Part shown: positions 37,932-44,724 of the stretch, in pieces
How the letters are laid out: the number at the start of each line of letters is the position of its first letter
Position numbering within the stretch: the first letter of the stretch is position 1
Origin: a virus
DNA length: 46,497 nucleotides
Virus record (IMG/VR): IMGVR_UViG_3300028837_001591
Location: 1 to 46,497 of that record
Direction: 5' to 3' (one strand)
Notes under the pieces: generated by a model
Seen by the model: the letters and a program-made list of their open reading frames with translations, nothing else
Database searches by the model: none
Told to the model about the DNA's origin: nothing
Program-made: the position numbers and the translations under genes

Positions 37932-38129
37932 ATGAGCGAACCGATTAAGGCATTGTTGTTTGACAAGGCATACGATAACGAGGTTATCGAGTTATCAAAT
38001 AAATACGCCTCCTTGGCGAAACTTGGTACCAAATCTGCCATAAGGCAATTACTCCTCCAAGTGTTACCTCCCAGAATAGCAAAATACGGCACCGAAAGTC
38101 AAGGAAAAAATGAAAAAGAATCTGCCTAA
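37932..38129 (+). CDS. Small early regulator candidate, 65 aa
   Basis: First gene of the early plus-strand operon, with SD AAGGAGTTAAAG before ATG 37932. A helical protein (SEPIKALLFDKAYDNEVIEL, 'KLGTKSAIRQLLLQVLP') with a polar Lys/Glu tail. No HTH can be claimed with certainty. It overlaps the HTH gene at 38110. Likely a DNA-binding or antirepressor-type regulator by position. Confidence 0.5.
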   Translation: MSEPIKALLFDKAYDNEVIELSNKYASLAKLGTKSAIRQLLLQVLPPRIAKYGTESQGKNEKESA

Positions 38130-38304
38130 AGTTCTAACGCTGCAACAGGCGGCGGATAAGACCGGAATCCCGGTCGTAACGCTGCGAGGCTGGTTAAGGC
38201 GTTACGGGAATTTTCCGGCTAAAAGAATCAAAGGGCGGGTTTTTATCGATAGAAATGATTTCCGTGACTGGCTGGAAGTGAACAGCAAGTCAATCGCAGT
38301 ATAG
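38110..38304 (+). CDS. Excisionase / MerR-type HTH protein, 64 aa
   Basis: Sequence LTLQQAADKTGIPVVTLRGW then LRRYGNFPAKRIKGRVFIDR and a 'FRDWLEV' end is the standard small winged-helix HTH_17/excisionase pattern: helix-turn-helix, a wing with R.GR..I, and a closing W. Phage proteins of this size assist excision or repress promoters. It is encoded next to the control region and across from int and attP. Confidence 0.75.
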   Translation: MKKNLPKVLTLQQAADKTGIPVVTLRGWLRRYGNFPAKRIKGRVFIDRNDFRDWLEVNSKSIAV

Positions 38305-38357
38305 CTCCTTTTAATAATAACACGGGTCAGGTCAATAGGTGATGTCACCCTCCTCAC

Positions 38358-38389
38358 AACGGGCCGGTTTCGGATCAGGCCGGCCCGTT
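38358..38389 (+). terminator. Perfect 10-bp GC-rich hairpin
   Basis: AACGGGCCGG (38358-38367) pairs with CCGGCCCGTT (38380-38389) around a 12-base loop, followed by AAGATTTCTTGG. It follows the HTH gene. Without a proper T-tract it may attenuate or process the early transcript, or be an antitermination target. Confidence 0.5.
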
Positions 38390-38565
38390 AAGATTTCTTG
38401 GGAAGATAGAATGAAATATGCAAAACTAATATCATCAAGTATCGCAAGCATAGGAGTTATATTCGGGTTAGTCCCGGATTGTGATGGGGCCGTCTGTCGG
38501 GGGAAACGAGAGGAAAAGCCAAAACCACTATCACCGAGAGCAGGCTGCGCTGGCAAAAAGCAGGG

Positions 38566-38700
38566 ATGCCCTCCGATTTTGTCAGTTTTCTTGCCGACCG
38601 GTATTGCCCAAAGGAGTGCGATCCGGTCGGCAATTTGTACTGGAAAAGAAACGTAAGGCATTGGATTAAGAGGTTTAGGAATGGGCAGGAAAGAATTTGA
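38566..38700 (+). CDS. Small basic hypothetical protein, 44 aa (start uncertain)
   Basis: Frame ending at TGA 38698-38700 reads MPSDFVSFLADRYCPKECDP then VGNLYWKRNVRHWIKRFRNG, which looks like a true phage protein: one Cys pair, Trp and a basic helix. Upstream in frame to 38485 the sequence (KTTITESRLRWQKAG) is still protein-like but has only CTG as start, so the 5' end may be frameshifted or start unconventionally. Competing open frames from 38411 and 38481 are less convincing. It overlaps the next start. Confidence 0.4.
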   Translation: MPSDFVSFLADRYCPKECDPVGNLYWKRNVRHWIKRFRNGQERI

Positions 38701-39481
38701 AAACGGCAGTGTTTTGCTTACTGGCAATGATATGAGTGTCGCTTTAGAGGCTTTAATTAACCATCGAGGCGCATACGAAATAGACTGCTCTTTCTGCCAA
38801 CATGAAGGGTGCGATGATTATTGTGATGGTTGTACCATTGCCGACCACGAACATAGTTGTAGCTGTCATATAAACCCACCTTGCAGCAAATGTGTTGGTT
38901 CAAAATTTGAGGTTTCTCCCTACCTGATTAACTATATGCATCACGTACAAAACGGCAGAAAAAGATGGGAATGTTTCAAGGCCAACAAGGCCACATTTGA
39001 TAAGGTTGTTGCTATTGAAAGTTCCGGTTTGCACTTGTCAGCCGAAACAATAAGCACCAGAGAGATTGCTATGTATATCGGCGATGACATAGAAAAAGAT
39101 TATGAAATAGAAGTATGTAAACGAAGCGATTTCAAGAAGGTTATGTGTGAAATGATTGAGAAACATCAAGTGAGGTTTAGGAATGGTAACGAAATATTTG
39201 ACAAACCTAAAACTTTATCGGATTTCGAGAGGTACGACCGCGAGCACCCGGAAATCTGGAAACACTTTGTCGAGATTACATATCAACTCATAAGGAGTGG
39301 GAAAAAGCATTACGGAGCGAAAGCGGTTTTTGAGATTATCAGGTATCACAGATTTGTCAAGCACGGAGAAGATCTCAAGGTCAACAATAACTATACGGCA
39401 TATTATGCCAGAAAGTTCATGAAACAGTGCCCGGAACATGCCGGGTTTTTTGGAACGCGGAAAGCGAAAGTAAGTCTTTGA
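38681..39481 (+). CDS. Phage protein with Cys-rich N-terminus and conserved C-terminal domain, 266 aa
   Basis: Residues ~36-73 hold a dense Cys/His region (CSFCQHEGCDDYCDGC, then HEHSCSCHINPPCSKC), probably two or three zinc sites. The C-terminal ~85 residues (YDREHPEIWKHFVEITYQLI, 'SGKKHYGAKAVFEIIRYHRF', 'NNNYTAYYARKFM', 'PEHAGFF') match a domain I know as common in phage proteins of unknown function. That domain is normally fused to different N-termini, so this is a modular fusion. DNA binding is plausible. SD AGG before ATG 38681. Confidence 0.65.
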   Translation: MGRKEFENGSVLLTGNDMSVALEALINHRGAYEIDCSFCQHEGCDDYCDGCTIADHEHSCSCHINPPCSKCVGSKFEVSPYLINYMHHVQNGRKRWECFKANKATFDKVVAIESSGLHLSAETISTREIAMYIGDDIEKDYEIEVCKRSDFKKVMCEMIEKHQVRFRNGNEIFDKPKTLSDFERYDREHPEIWKHFVEITYQLIRSGKKHYGAKAVFEIIRYHRFVKHGEDLKVNNNYTAYYARKFMKQCPEHAGFFGTRKAKVSL

Positions 39482-39490
39482 AAAGTTAAT

Positions 39491-39655
39491 ATGCCAGCGG
39501 CGGTCATGACCGGCACAAAAATCCTGTTGTCGCAGGTGCAAGGATACTTGCATAAAATACAGATTAAAGTGAGGCTGACGAGCCAAGTGTTGGATAGCGA
39601 CCAACAAATCCTGCCCGCTGGCAGCAATTATAACTTTATTTTGAAAGGAATGTGA
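39491..39655 (+). CDS. Possible 54-residue protein, or structured RNA region
   Basis: Open frame from ATG 39491 to TGA 39653-39655 with protein-like content ('KILLSQVQGYLHKIQIKVRL', 'QQILPAGSNYNFIL'), but no SD before the ATG. The same DNA folds well on paper: an outer 9-bp stem (39492-39500 with 39615-39623) encloses five perfect hairpins at 501-512, 523-536, 537-552, 573-584 and 588-606. It may be coding, a structured leader for the next gene, or both. I cannot decide from sequence. Confidence 0.4.
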   Translation: MPAAVMTGTKILLSQVQGYLHKIQIKVRLTSQVLDSDQQILPAGSNYNFILKGM

Positions 39656-39656
39656 A

Positions 39657-40073
39657 ATGAAAGAAAGCAAAGTACAAGTACAAATAACAGATGATTTTGT
39701 AAAACCTATTATTCAGGCAAAAATTGAAGCTGCTATCGTTTCCTCGTTGAATGAGGAACAAGGTCTTGTGGAAAAAACCGTAGCAGCCGTATTGTCGGAA
39801 AGGGTCGACAGCGAAGGCAAAAATACAAGTTCGGATTATCATACTCACTCCCGAATTGAATATCTTTCGACCTCAATGATACAGCAGGCAGCGACAGAGG
39901 CTATACGAAGATGGGCGAAAGAAAACCAAAAACGGATTGAAGAGGCGATGTATAAGGAACTCAGGAAAAAGTCCCAAACATCAAAATTGGTAAAGTCAAT
40001 ACTGGCCGGCCTTGTGGAGGCAAGTAAAGCAGATTGGCATTTCAAAGTTTCGTTTAAGCCTTTGGGCGATTAA
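39657..40073 (+). CDS. Hypothetical early protein, 138 aa
   Basis: SD TTGAAAGGAATGTGAA precedes ATG 39657. Helical with a low-complexity-free core (DDFVKPIIQAKIEAAIVSSL, 'RRWAKENQKRIEEAMYKELR') and a basic C-terminal third. No domain recognised. It precedes the small Cys-rich gene and the recombination genes in the early operon. Confidence 0.6.
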   Translation: MKESKVQVQITDDFVKPIIQAKIEAAIVSSLNEEQGLVEKTVAAVLSERVDSEGKNTSSDYHTHSRIEYLSTSMIQQAATEAIRRWAKENQKRIEEAMYKELRKKSQTSKLVKSILAGLVEASKADWHFKVSFKPLGD

Positions 40074-40080
40074 CCGGTCT

Positions 40081-40099
40081 GGCCGTACCGCAAACGGCC
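40081..40099 (+). promoter_or_regulatory. Intergenic hairpin (GGCCGT / ACGGCC)
   Basis: A 6-bp stem with loop ACCGCAA, followed by TGCAATTATAAATCGAAAGGAG and the next start at 40128. Similar hairpin/AT-rich/SD layouts occur at 39615-39657 and 41414-41466. Confidence 0.5.
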
Positions 40100-40127
40100 T
40101 GCAATTATAAATCGAAAGGAGAAACAA

Positions 40128-40325
40128 ATGGATAAAGAAGAAGCTGAAAAAAAAGCGAAGGAAGCGAACGAAAAAAGTGCGAGATTGTTTTGCCCGATTT
40201 GTAATGGACCCTGCATGCCTTCCTGCGTGACGTATTACAAAGCAGTTTGCGTGAAAGACCGCAATGATGATTATACCGTTAGGGGTGGCTATTGTACCGC
40301 CTACTTGTTAGTCGGTGGGGAATAA
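40128..40325 (+). CDS. Small Cys-rich protein, 65 aa
   Basis: A polar Lys/Glu N-terminus is followed by CPICNGPCMPSC, then two further Cys (AVCVKD, GGYC), likely one zinc knuckle. SD AAAGGAGAAACAA before ATG 40128. It ends Gly-Gly-Glu with GGTGGGGAATAATG, the same type of junction used elsewhere in this genome to start the next gene. Confidence 0.6.
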   Translation: MDKEEAEKKAKEANEKSARLFCPICNGPCMPSCVTYYKAVCVKDRNDDYTVRGGYCTAYLLVGGE

Positions 40326-40465
40326 TGACAAAGCAATTATTCAGCGAACCTGAAAGTGAGGAAAGTTGTGGCGATATGCTTCTCGCCACGCCGCTTATTG
40401 AATTCATGTTGGAAGAACCAGGAGACGATTATGAAAAAGAAAATGGAAGAAATACAGCCGGTTGA
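40325..40465 (+). CDS. Small acidic hypothetical protein, 46 aa
   Basis: ATG 40325 overlaps the upstream stop (TAATG), behind GGTGGGGA. The protein is acidic (SEPESEESCGDMLLATPLIE) and runs 35 bases into the next gene, whose SD (GGAG) lies inside it. Real by coupling and SD, but short. Confidence 0.45.
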   Translation: MTKQLFSEPESEESCGDMLLATPLIEFMLEEPGDDYEKENGRNTAG

Positions 40466-41381
40466 GGCCGACCCTATCGCGGTAGAAGGGCCGAATACGG
40501 AATTAGGATCCATCATACAGGACAACCCGTTGGAAATGGTGGAGATGCTCGAAAAGACCGCCTCGTTAGCGCCCAGGATGATAGCGGCGAGAAACACGAT
40601 TTTAGCCGCCTGTACGTTTCCTAACGACTGGAAGGTCTTTGACAGTGGTGATAAAGCCACGGCTTGTTTATCGTCCGCAGGCGCAGAACGGGTTGGAGTC
40701 CACTTCGGGATAAAAATCTTCGAAGTGACGCATAAGAAAGAAAGCTGGGATGACGAGGCGGGCAAGGCTTACCGTTATGTCTTTGAAGGAAAGGCTGCTA
40801 TGGGCAGTAGGATAATCTATTGCACCGGTAGCTACAGCACGCGCGACAAATTTTTAGGCAAAGTTGATGGTGCGTTCAGGGACATAAAAGAGATTAACGA
40901 AAACCACATCAGAAACGCCGCGTATCACATATTTCAGGGTAATTGCGTCAAGGTCATGCTGGGTCTGCGGAATATCCCTGTTGGCGAGTACAACAAGATT
41001 ATGAATAGCACCGGCCAGGATGCGGATAAAACGACCGGCCACGGCTACGCTACCGGTTCGCAGGGAGACACATCGACCGGAGATACCGTAAAACAGATAG
41101 AATTAAGCAAATTGTTGCTCGAAATGGCTACCGCCAATTATGGCTTTGCGATAGACGAAAAGGGCAAGTACAGCATTATTGAGTTTCCTCTTGCCGGCGA
41201 CGATTTTCTCAAAGCGGCTCAGCTTTCGTGCTGGGCCCTGACATCGTTTTATAGCAAAAGAGACAAAAAAATCGTTGGCGGTTTTGACTCCGCCAAAAAG
41301 GCAAAGGGTAAGCGCCTTGAGATAGCCTTGAGCAATGCTAAGAAAATGTGGCCTGAATTTCAGGAGAGCTTCAACCAATAG
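40431..41381 (+). CDS. Recombination-associated protein, possible ssDNA-annealing protein, 316 aa
   Basis: ATG 40431 with SD AGGAG. Conserved-looking blocks: 'KTASLAPRMIAARNTILAAC', 'DWKVFDSGDKATACLSSAGA' with 'ERVGVHFGIKIFEV', then 'YCTGSYSTRDKFLG', 'DIKEINENHIRNAAYHIFQG' and 'VMLGLRNIPVGEY'. I recall such proteins next to phage RecB/Cas4-like nucleases, in the position of a RecT/Rad52-type annealing partner. That is supportive but not proof. A Gly/Thr-rich linker near residue 205 precedes a C-terminal domain. Confidence 0.5.
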   Translation: MKKKMEEIQPVEADPIAVEGPNTELGSIIQDNPLEMVEMLEKTASLAPRMIAARNTILAACTFPNDWKVFDSGDKATACLSSAGAERVGVHFGIKIFEVTHKKESWDDEAGKAYRYVFEGKAAMGSRIIYCTGSYSTRDKFLGKVDGAFRDIKEINENHIRNAAYHIFQGNCVKVMLGLRNIPVGEYNKIMNSTGQDADKTTGHGYATGSQGDTSTGDTVKQIELSKLLLEMATANYGFAIDEKGKYSIIEFPLAGDDFLKAAQLSCWALTSFYSKRDKKIVGGFDSAKKAKGKRLEIALSNAKKMWPEFQESFNQ

Positions 41382-41413
41382 CGGGCGATGCCGCTTAAAC
41401 AAGCGTGTGCTCT

Positions 41414-41439
41414 TGCCGGCGGAGCGAAAAACGCTGGCA
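41414..41439 (+). promoter_or_regulatory. Intergenic hairpin (TGCCGGCG / CGCTGGCA)
   Basis: An 8-bp stem with one G-U pair and loop GAGCGAAAAA, followed by TAATTTTAATTTAAGGAG and ATG 41466. Its arms match the outer stem of the 39492-39623 region (TGCCAGCGG / CCGCTGGCA). Confidence 0.55.
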
Positions 41440-41465
41440 TAATTTTAATTTAAGGAGCTAATTAG

Positions 41466-42185
41466 ATGACAACAGATTTAACAAAATTCGACAACGTTAG
41501 AGCGGAAATAGCCGAGTACAAGGAAAAGAACAAAAATCTTGTATTTGATTACCACTCCCCACAAGGCAACAAAGATGCTCGGAGCCATATATTCAAGCTG
41601 AGGAAAACAAAAACTTTAATAACTGATATACACAAAGAGGTCAAGGCGGATGCGTTGGCTGACTGCCAAGTTATTGATAAAGAAAAACGAACACTAATTG
41701 GTGATGTCGAGGAAATGATTGAAGTACACGCTGGGCCTATCCGTGCCATAGAGGAGCAGGAGAAGCAAGCGCGACTTGCTCAGGCCAAGGCCGAAGAAGA
41801 AGCAAGGCGGGCAGAGGAAGATAGTAAGCAAAAAGAGTTGGCTGATAGAGAAGCGGACGTTGCTCGCAGGGAGGCTGAGATAAAAGCCAAAGAAGCTGAA
41901 GCCGAGCGTGTCGATCGCGAGAAACAGATTGCAGAACAGGCCGCCAAAAAGGCTCGCCAAGAGGCCGAAGCCAAAGCCAAGGCAGAAGAAAATGCTCGCA
42001 TTGCCAAAGAAGCCGCTGCTGCTAAAGCAGAGACATTGCGGATTAACAACGAAAACCACCGAGCAGAAGTGAAGGCAACCATTATAAATGCCTTAACAGA
42101 AGGGCTTGGTGAAATGTTTACGGCAGAACAGGTGGTCGCATTTATCGACGAGGACCTTGTACCAAACATAACAATAAATTATTAA
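41466..42185 (+). CDS. Long coiled-coil protein of the recombination module, 239 aa
   Basis: A ~95-residue N-terminal domain is followed by a ~110-residue highly charged Ala/Glu/Lys/Arg coiled coil (residues ~95-205), then a short globular end. Such coiled-coil proteins commonly accompany phage annealing protein/nuclease pairs, sometimes as exonuclease-inhibitor-like or annotated as recombination-associated. SD TAAGGAG before ATG 41466. Exact function unknown. Confidence 0.6.
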   Translation: MTTDLTKFDNVRAEIAEYKEKNKNLVFDYHSPQGNKDARSHIFKLRKTKTLITDIHKEVKADALADCQVIDKEKRTLIGDVEEMIEVHAGPIRAIEEQEKQARLAQAKAEEEARRAEEDSKQKELADREADVARREAEIKAKEAEAERVDREKQIAEQAAKKARQEAEAKAKAEENARIAKEAAAAKAETLRINNENHRAEVKATIINALTEGLGEMFTAEQVVAFIDEDLVPNITINY

Positions 42186-42197
42186 AGGAAACAAGCA

Positions 42198-43145
42198 ATG
42201 GAGCTTAACGGCACACATTCTATTCTTGGCCGTGAAAAAAAGTTATTTCCCTGCCACGTCAACCGAATCAGCCAGATGGGGCACCCGTGTCTGAGGTATC
42301 TATATTATTGCCGCACAGCTTGGGACAAAGCCGCACCGACCGATGACGGTTTGCAGGGGGTCTTTATGACCGGGACCCTTTTGGAGCCGCAAATTGAAAA
42401 GATATTCACCGACATCGGAGCGGCCTGCGAGCCGCCATTGCGTATCGTAGGGACCCAAATCAGCACCAAAGACAAATTGCTCGATGAATATAAGATAAGC
42501 GGAACGATTGACGGTTTTCTGCAACAGAGAAACGGCAACGGCTGGGAAACGCTTGGCGTGGTTGACATAAAGACATCGTCGGTAAACATTTATAACGGCC
42601 TGCATGGGCCGGAATCTCTCGAAAAGTACCCCTGGACCCGAAGGTATAAAGCACAACTCATGCTATATGCCCTGGCGCATAACGTAGAGCGTTGTTACAT
42701 CTTGTTCGTAAACAAGAACAACCTGTATGACATGAAGGTTATTGAGTTTCCGGTTGACATGAGTTATGCCGAGTCGCTTTTGCAAAAAGCCGAAAAGGTG
42801 AACAATGCAGTTGTAGCAAAGGACCCACCTGCCAAGCTCAGCGAACCGGCGGAATGTACCCGTTGTAAATTCGCTTCGTTATGTTGTCCCGACATTGACG
42901 CCGGCGAAGGCATAACCGTTCGGGAATCCACCGAGCTTGCCGATGCACTTGATTTGTACGACGAGTTGCTACCTTTCAAAAAGGAATTTGATACCGTCGA
43001 TAAGCAGATTAAAGGGATGCTGACACCCGGACAATCGGTTATCGCAGGTGATTTTCTGATTACCTGGAAACTGACGAAAAGGAAATCATTCACCGTTGCC
43101 GCCAGCGATTATTTCAAACGTAAAATAGCTAAACTGAGCAAATAG
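42198..43145 (+). CDS. Cas4/RecB-like PD-(D/E)XK exonuclease with Fe-S cysteines, 315 aa
   Basis: 5'-end-processing nuclease for phage recombination. The PD-(D/E)XK core is visible: D105 (GTIDGF), D123-x-K125 (VVDIKTSS) and Q153-xxx-Y157 (KAQLMLYALA). Cys31 (GHPCLRY) plus a C-terminal cluster (CTRCKFASLCC, Cys220, 223, 229/230) gives the Cas4/AddB-type iron-sulfur arrangement. At 315 residues it is longer than minimal Cas4 and has a C-terminal extension. It sits two genes after the annealing-protein candidate, so the pair is a probable exonuclease/annealing system. No CRISPR array or cas gene is present, so a Cas role is unlikely. Confidence 0.82.
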   Translation: MELNGTHSILGREKKLFPCHVNRISQMGHPCLRYLYYCRTAWDKAAPTDDGLQGVFMTGTLLEPQIEKIFTDIGAACEPPLRIVGTQISTKDKLLDEYKISGTIDGFLQQRNGNGWETLGVVDIKTSSVNIYNGLHGPESLEKYPWTRRYKAQLMLYALAHNVERCYILFVNKNNLYDMKVIEFPVDMSYAESLLQKAEKVNNAVVAKDPPAKLSEPAECTRCKFASLCCPDIDAGEGITVRESTELADALDLYDELLPFKKEFDTVDKQIKGMLTPGQSVIAGDFLITWKLTKRKSFTVAASDYFKRKIAKLSK

Positions 43146-43148
43146 AAT

Positions 43149-43388
43149 ATGCCAGACGGATTCGACAACATGTTATATCACGAAGCGGAACAGGCCGCTT
43201 TACCGGTATGCAAGCCCGACCAACGCTGTGAATTGTGCGACGGCTTGTTCTACAGCTTGGAGGCGTGCGCCGGGTGCGGGGAGGTATGCGGTTGCAAATC
43301 CTGCATGATACAAGACCCGAACAGTTTAGATTGGTACTGCAGCGCGGAATGTATGGACGATAGATTGGAGAATCAAAATGATAGCTAA
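43149..43388 (+). CDS. Small zinc-binding protein, 79 aa
   Basis: A run of CxxC units (CELC, CAGC, CGCKSC, then YCSAEC) suggests two zinc sites of treble-clef style. Starts 3 bases after the nuclease stop and overlaps the YopX gene. Role unknown. Confidence 0.6.
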   Translation: MPDGFDNMLYHEAEQAALPVCKPDQRCELCDGLFYSLEACAGCGEVCGCKSCMIQDPNSLDWYCSAECMDDRLENQNDS

Positions 43389-43839
43389 ATATAGAGGCTT
43401 AACAAAAGATGGCAAGTGGGTGTATGGGTATTATTGTAAAGATGGAGACCGACATTATATTTCTGACGGCACAATACATCAATCAGGATTTTATGGAGGA
43501 AAACCAAGAATAAAATATGATACAGCGTATTGGTTTGAAGTCATCCCCGAAACAGTCGGTCAATTCACCGGCAAGAAGGACAAGAACGGGGTTGAGATAT
43601 ATGGGGGGGACGAAATATATTATTCGTCATCACAAACACAACATCACAGAGGGTATGTCTTTTACAAGCCTTGCCAATGGTTGATTGATGTTCGTTGGCA
43701 AAAGGTGGACCCCATCGGGAAAATTGTCCCAGGCTACGGCGAAATGAACCTCACAAAAGGCTTAGTGACTAACAGGCTTTCAGATGATTTATATGATATC
43801 GAAGTCATCGGCAAAAACCCCGGATTATTGGAGAAGTAA
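43378..43839 (+). CDS. YopX-family protein, 153 aa
   Basis: The opening AKYRGLTKDGKWVYGYYCKD, the middle 'VIPETVGQFTGKKDKNGVEI' with 'YGGDEI', and the final 'DIEVIGKNPGLLEK' are the YopX pattern. YopX proteins are frequent in phage early operons with unknown function. It is one of two tandem YopX genes. Confidence 0.75.
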   Translation: MIAKYRGLTKDGKWVYGYYCKDGDRHYISDGTIHQSGFYGGKPRIKYDTAYWFEVIPETVGQFTGKKDKNGVEIYGGDEIYYSSSQTQHHRGYVFYKPCQWLIDVRWQKVDPIGKIVPGYGEMNLTKGLVTNRLSDDLYDIEVIGKNPGLLEK

Positions 43840-43840
43840 A

Positions 43841-44308
43841 ATGATACATAAATTCAGAGCGTGGGACGAAGAAACAGAAGAAATGCTTTATTCTGATAAG
43901 GATTACGAAAGATGTACTTTCGTTTGCGAAAGCGAAGGCACTCTGAAGTGTTATGTACCCGAGGAAGTTCCAGCTACAAATGACGAACCAGCCCACACGA
44001 TTGGAAGGGAAATCTTTCCGATTATGCAATACACCGGCCTCAAGGACAAGAACGGGAAAAAGGAAATAGAAATATACGCTGGCGACAAAATAATTATTTC
44101 AGATGGCGATTCTGAAGCCATTGGACGTGTCATAATGTCTGGTGAAACAGGTCAATGGGTATGCGAAGTTATAGAAAAAGAAGATGCTTGCCTCACTGTT
44201 TACGTAGGAAAGGCAATACCTCTTTGGGAAGTTTTGAACAAACAATACCGATGGAAAGGCTGTTGGGTCGGCAACATCCACCAGCACCCCGAATTGTTGG
44301 AGAAGTAA
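43841..44308 (+). CDS. YopX-family protein, second copy, 155 aa
   Basis: Start at ATG 43841 because 'MIHKFRAWDEETEEML' is the typical YopX beginning, with SD GGAGAAGTAAA. Later 'PIMQYTGLKDKNGKKEIEIY' and 'AGDKIIISDG', ending 'WVGNIHQHPELLEK'. It differs strongly from its neighbour in sequence, so not a recent duplication. Function unknown. Confidence 0.75.
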   Translation: MIHKFRAWDEETEEMLYSDKDYERCTFVCESEGTLKCYVPEEVPATNDEPAHTIGREIFPIMQYTGLKDKNGKKEIEIYAGDKIIISDGDSEAIGRVIMSGETGQWVCEVIEKEDACLTVYVGKAIPLWEVLNKQYRWKGCWVGNIHQHPELLEK

Positions 44309-44367
44309 TAGAAAAAGACATGGATTGTCAATGCGATACAGTAAGGGCGAAACAATTTCTTCCCGTG

Positions 44368-44409
44368 CGAGCAGGCTTGTTTAGGCGTGTAACCTGGCAG
44401 GTCTGCTCG
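44368..44409 (+). promoter_or_regulatory. Nested hairpin upstream of 44435
   Basis: Outer CGAGCAG (44368-44374) with CTGCTCG (44403-44409), inner ACCT-GGC-AGGT (44392-44402), then an AT-rich stretch and the SD GAAAGG. It is another instance of the hairpin/AT-rich/SD leader layout of this operon. Confidence 0.5.
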
Positions 44410-44434
44410 TATATTTTATGAAAGGAACATAATC

Positions 44435-44719
44435 ATGACTGAAGCGGGCGAACAAATGGACTTAATTAACGTTGGGCCGGAACATTCTGACGAAATTATC
44501 GCGGCGGCAAAGGTGTATGTAAAATACCGAGACAAGCGTATAGAGGTAGGTAACACAGAGGTTGAAAAAAAGAAGATACTGCTTGGCCTTATCAAAGCGG
44601 AGAACCTGAAACCTCTTGAAGATGGCAAGATACGCTTAAAGTGTGTCAACTACTTCATATCAATAACGCCCACAGAGTATAAGCTAAAAGTTCAAGAAGA
44701 TGATGCAACGGAAGAATAG
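44435..44719 (+). CDS. Hypothetical early protein, 94 aa
   Basis: SD GAAAGGAACATAATC before ATG 44435. Helical N-terminal half (SDEIIAAAKVYVKYRDKRIE, 'VEKKKILLGLIKAENL') and a beta end 'KIRLKCVNYFISITPTEYKL'. It reminds me of small phage proteins near replication genes, but no family is certain. It lies 5 bases upstream of the replication protein gene. Confidence 0.55.
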   Translation: MTEAGEQMDLINVGPEHSDEIIAAAKVYVKYRDKRIEVGNTEVEKKKILLGLIKAENLKPLEDGKIRLKCVNYFISITPTEYKLKVQEDDATEE

Positions 44720-44724
44720 GCGGT

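Noticed and set aside
38501-38507. GGGAAAC as a -1 frameshift heptamer
   Set aside because: In the frame it would serve, slippage leads into the least protein-like frame rather than the one ending at 38700.
38411-38656. Plus-strand frame starting MKYAKLISSSIASIGVIFG
   Set aside because: The start looks plausible but the rest becomes Lys/Pro/Cys-rich and unlike a protein; a different frame carries the better 3' coding sequence.
42198-43145. Cas4-like nuclease as part of a CRISPR-Cas system
   Set aside because: No CRISPR array, cas1 or cas2 is present. Context is a phage recombination operon.
44320-44421. 33-residue open frame across the hairpin upstream of 44435
   Set aside because: No SD and composition not clearly protein-like; the hairpin explains the conservation better.
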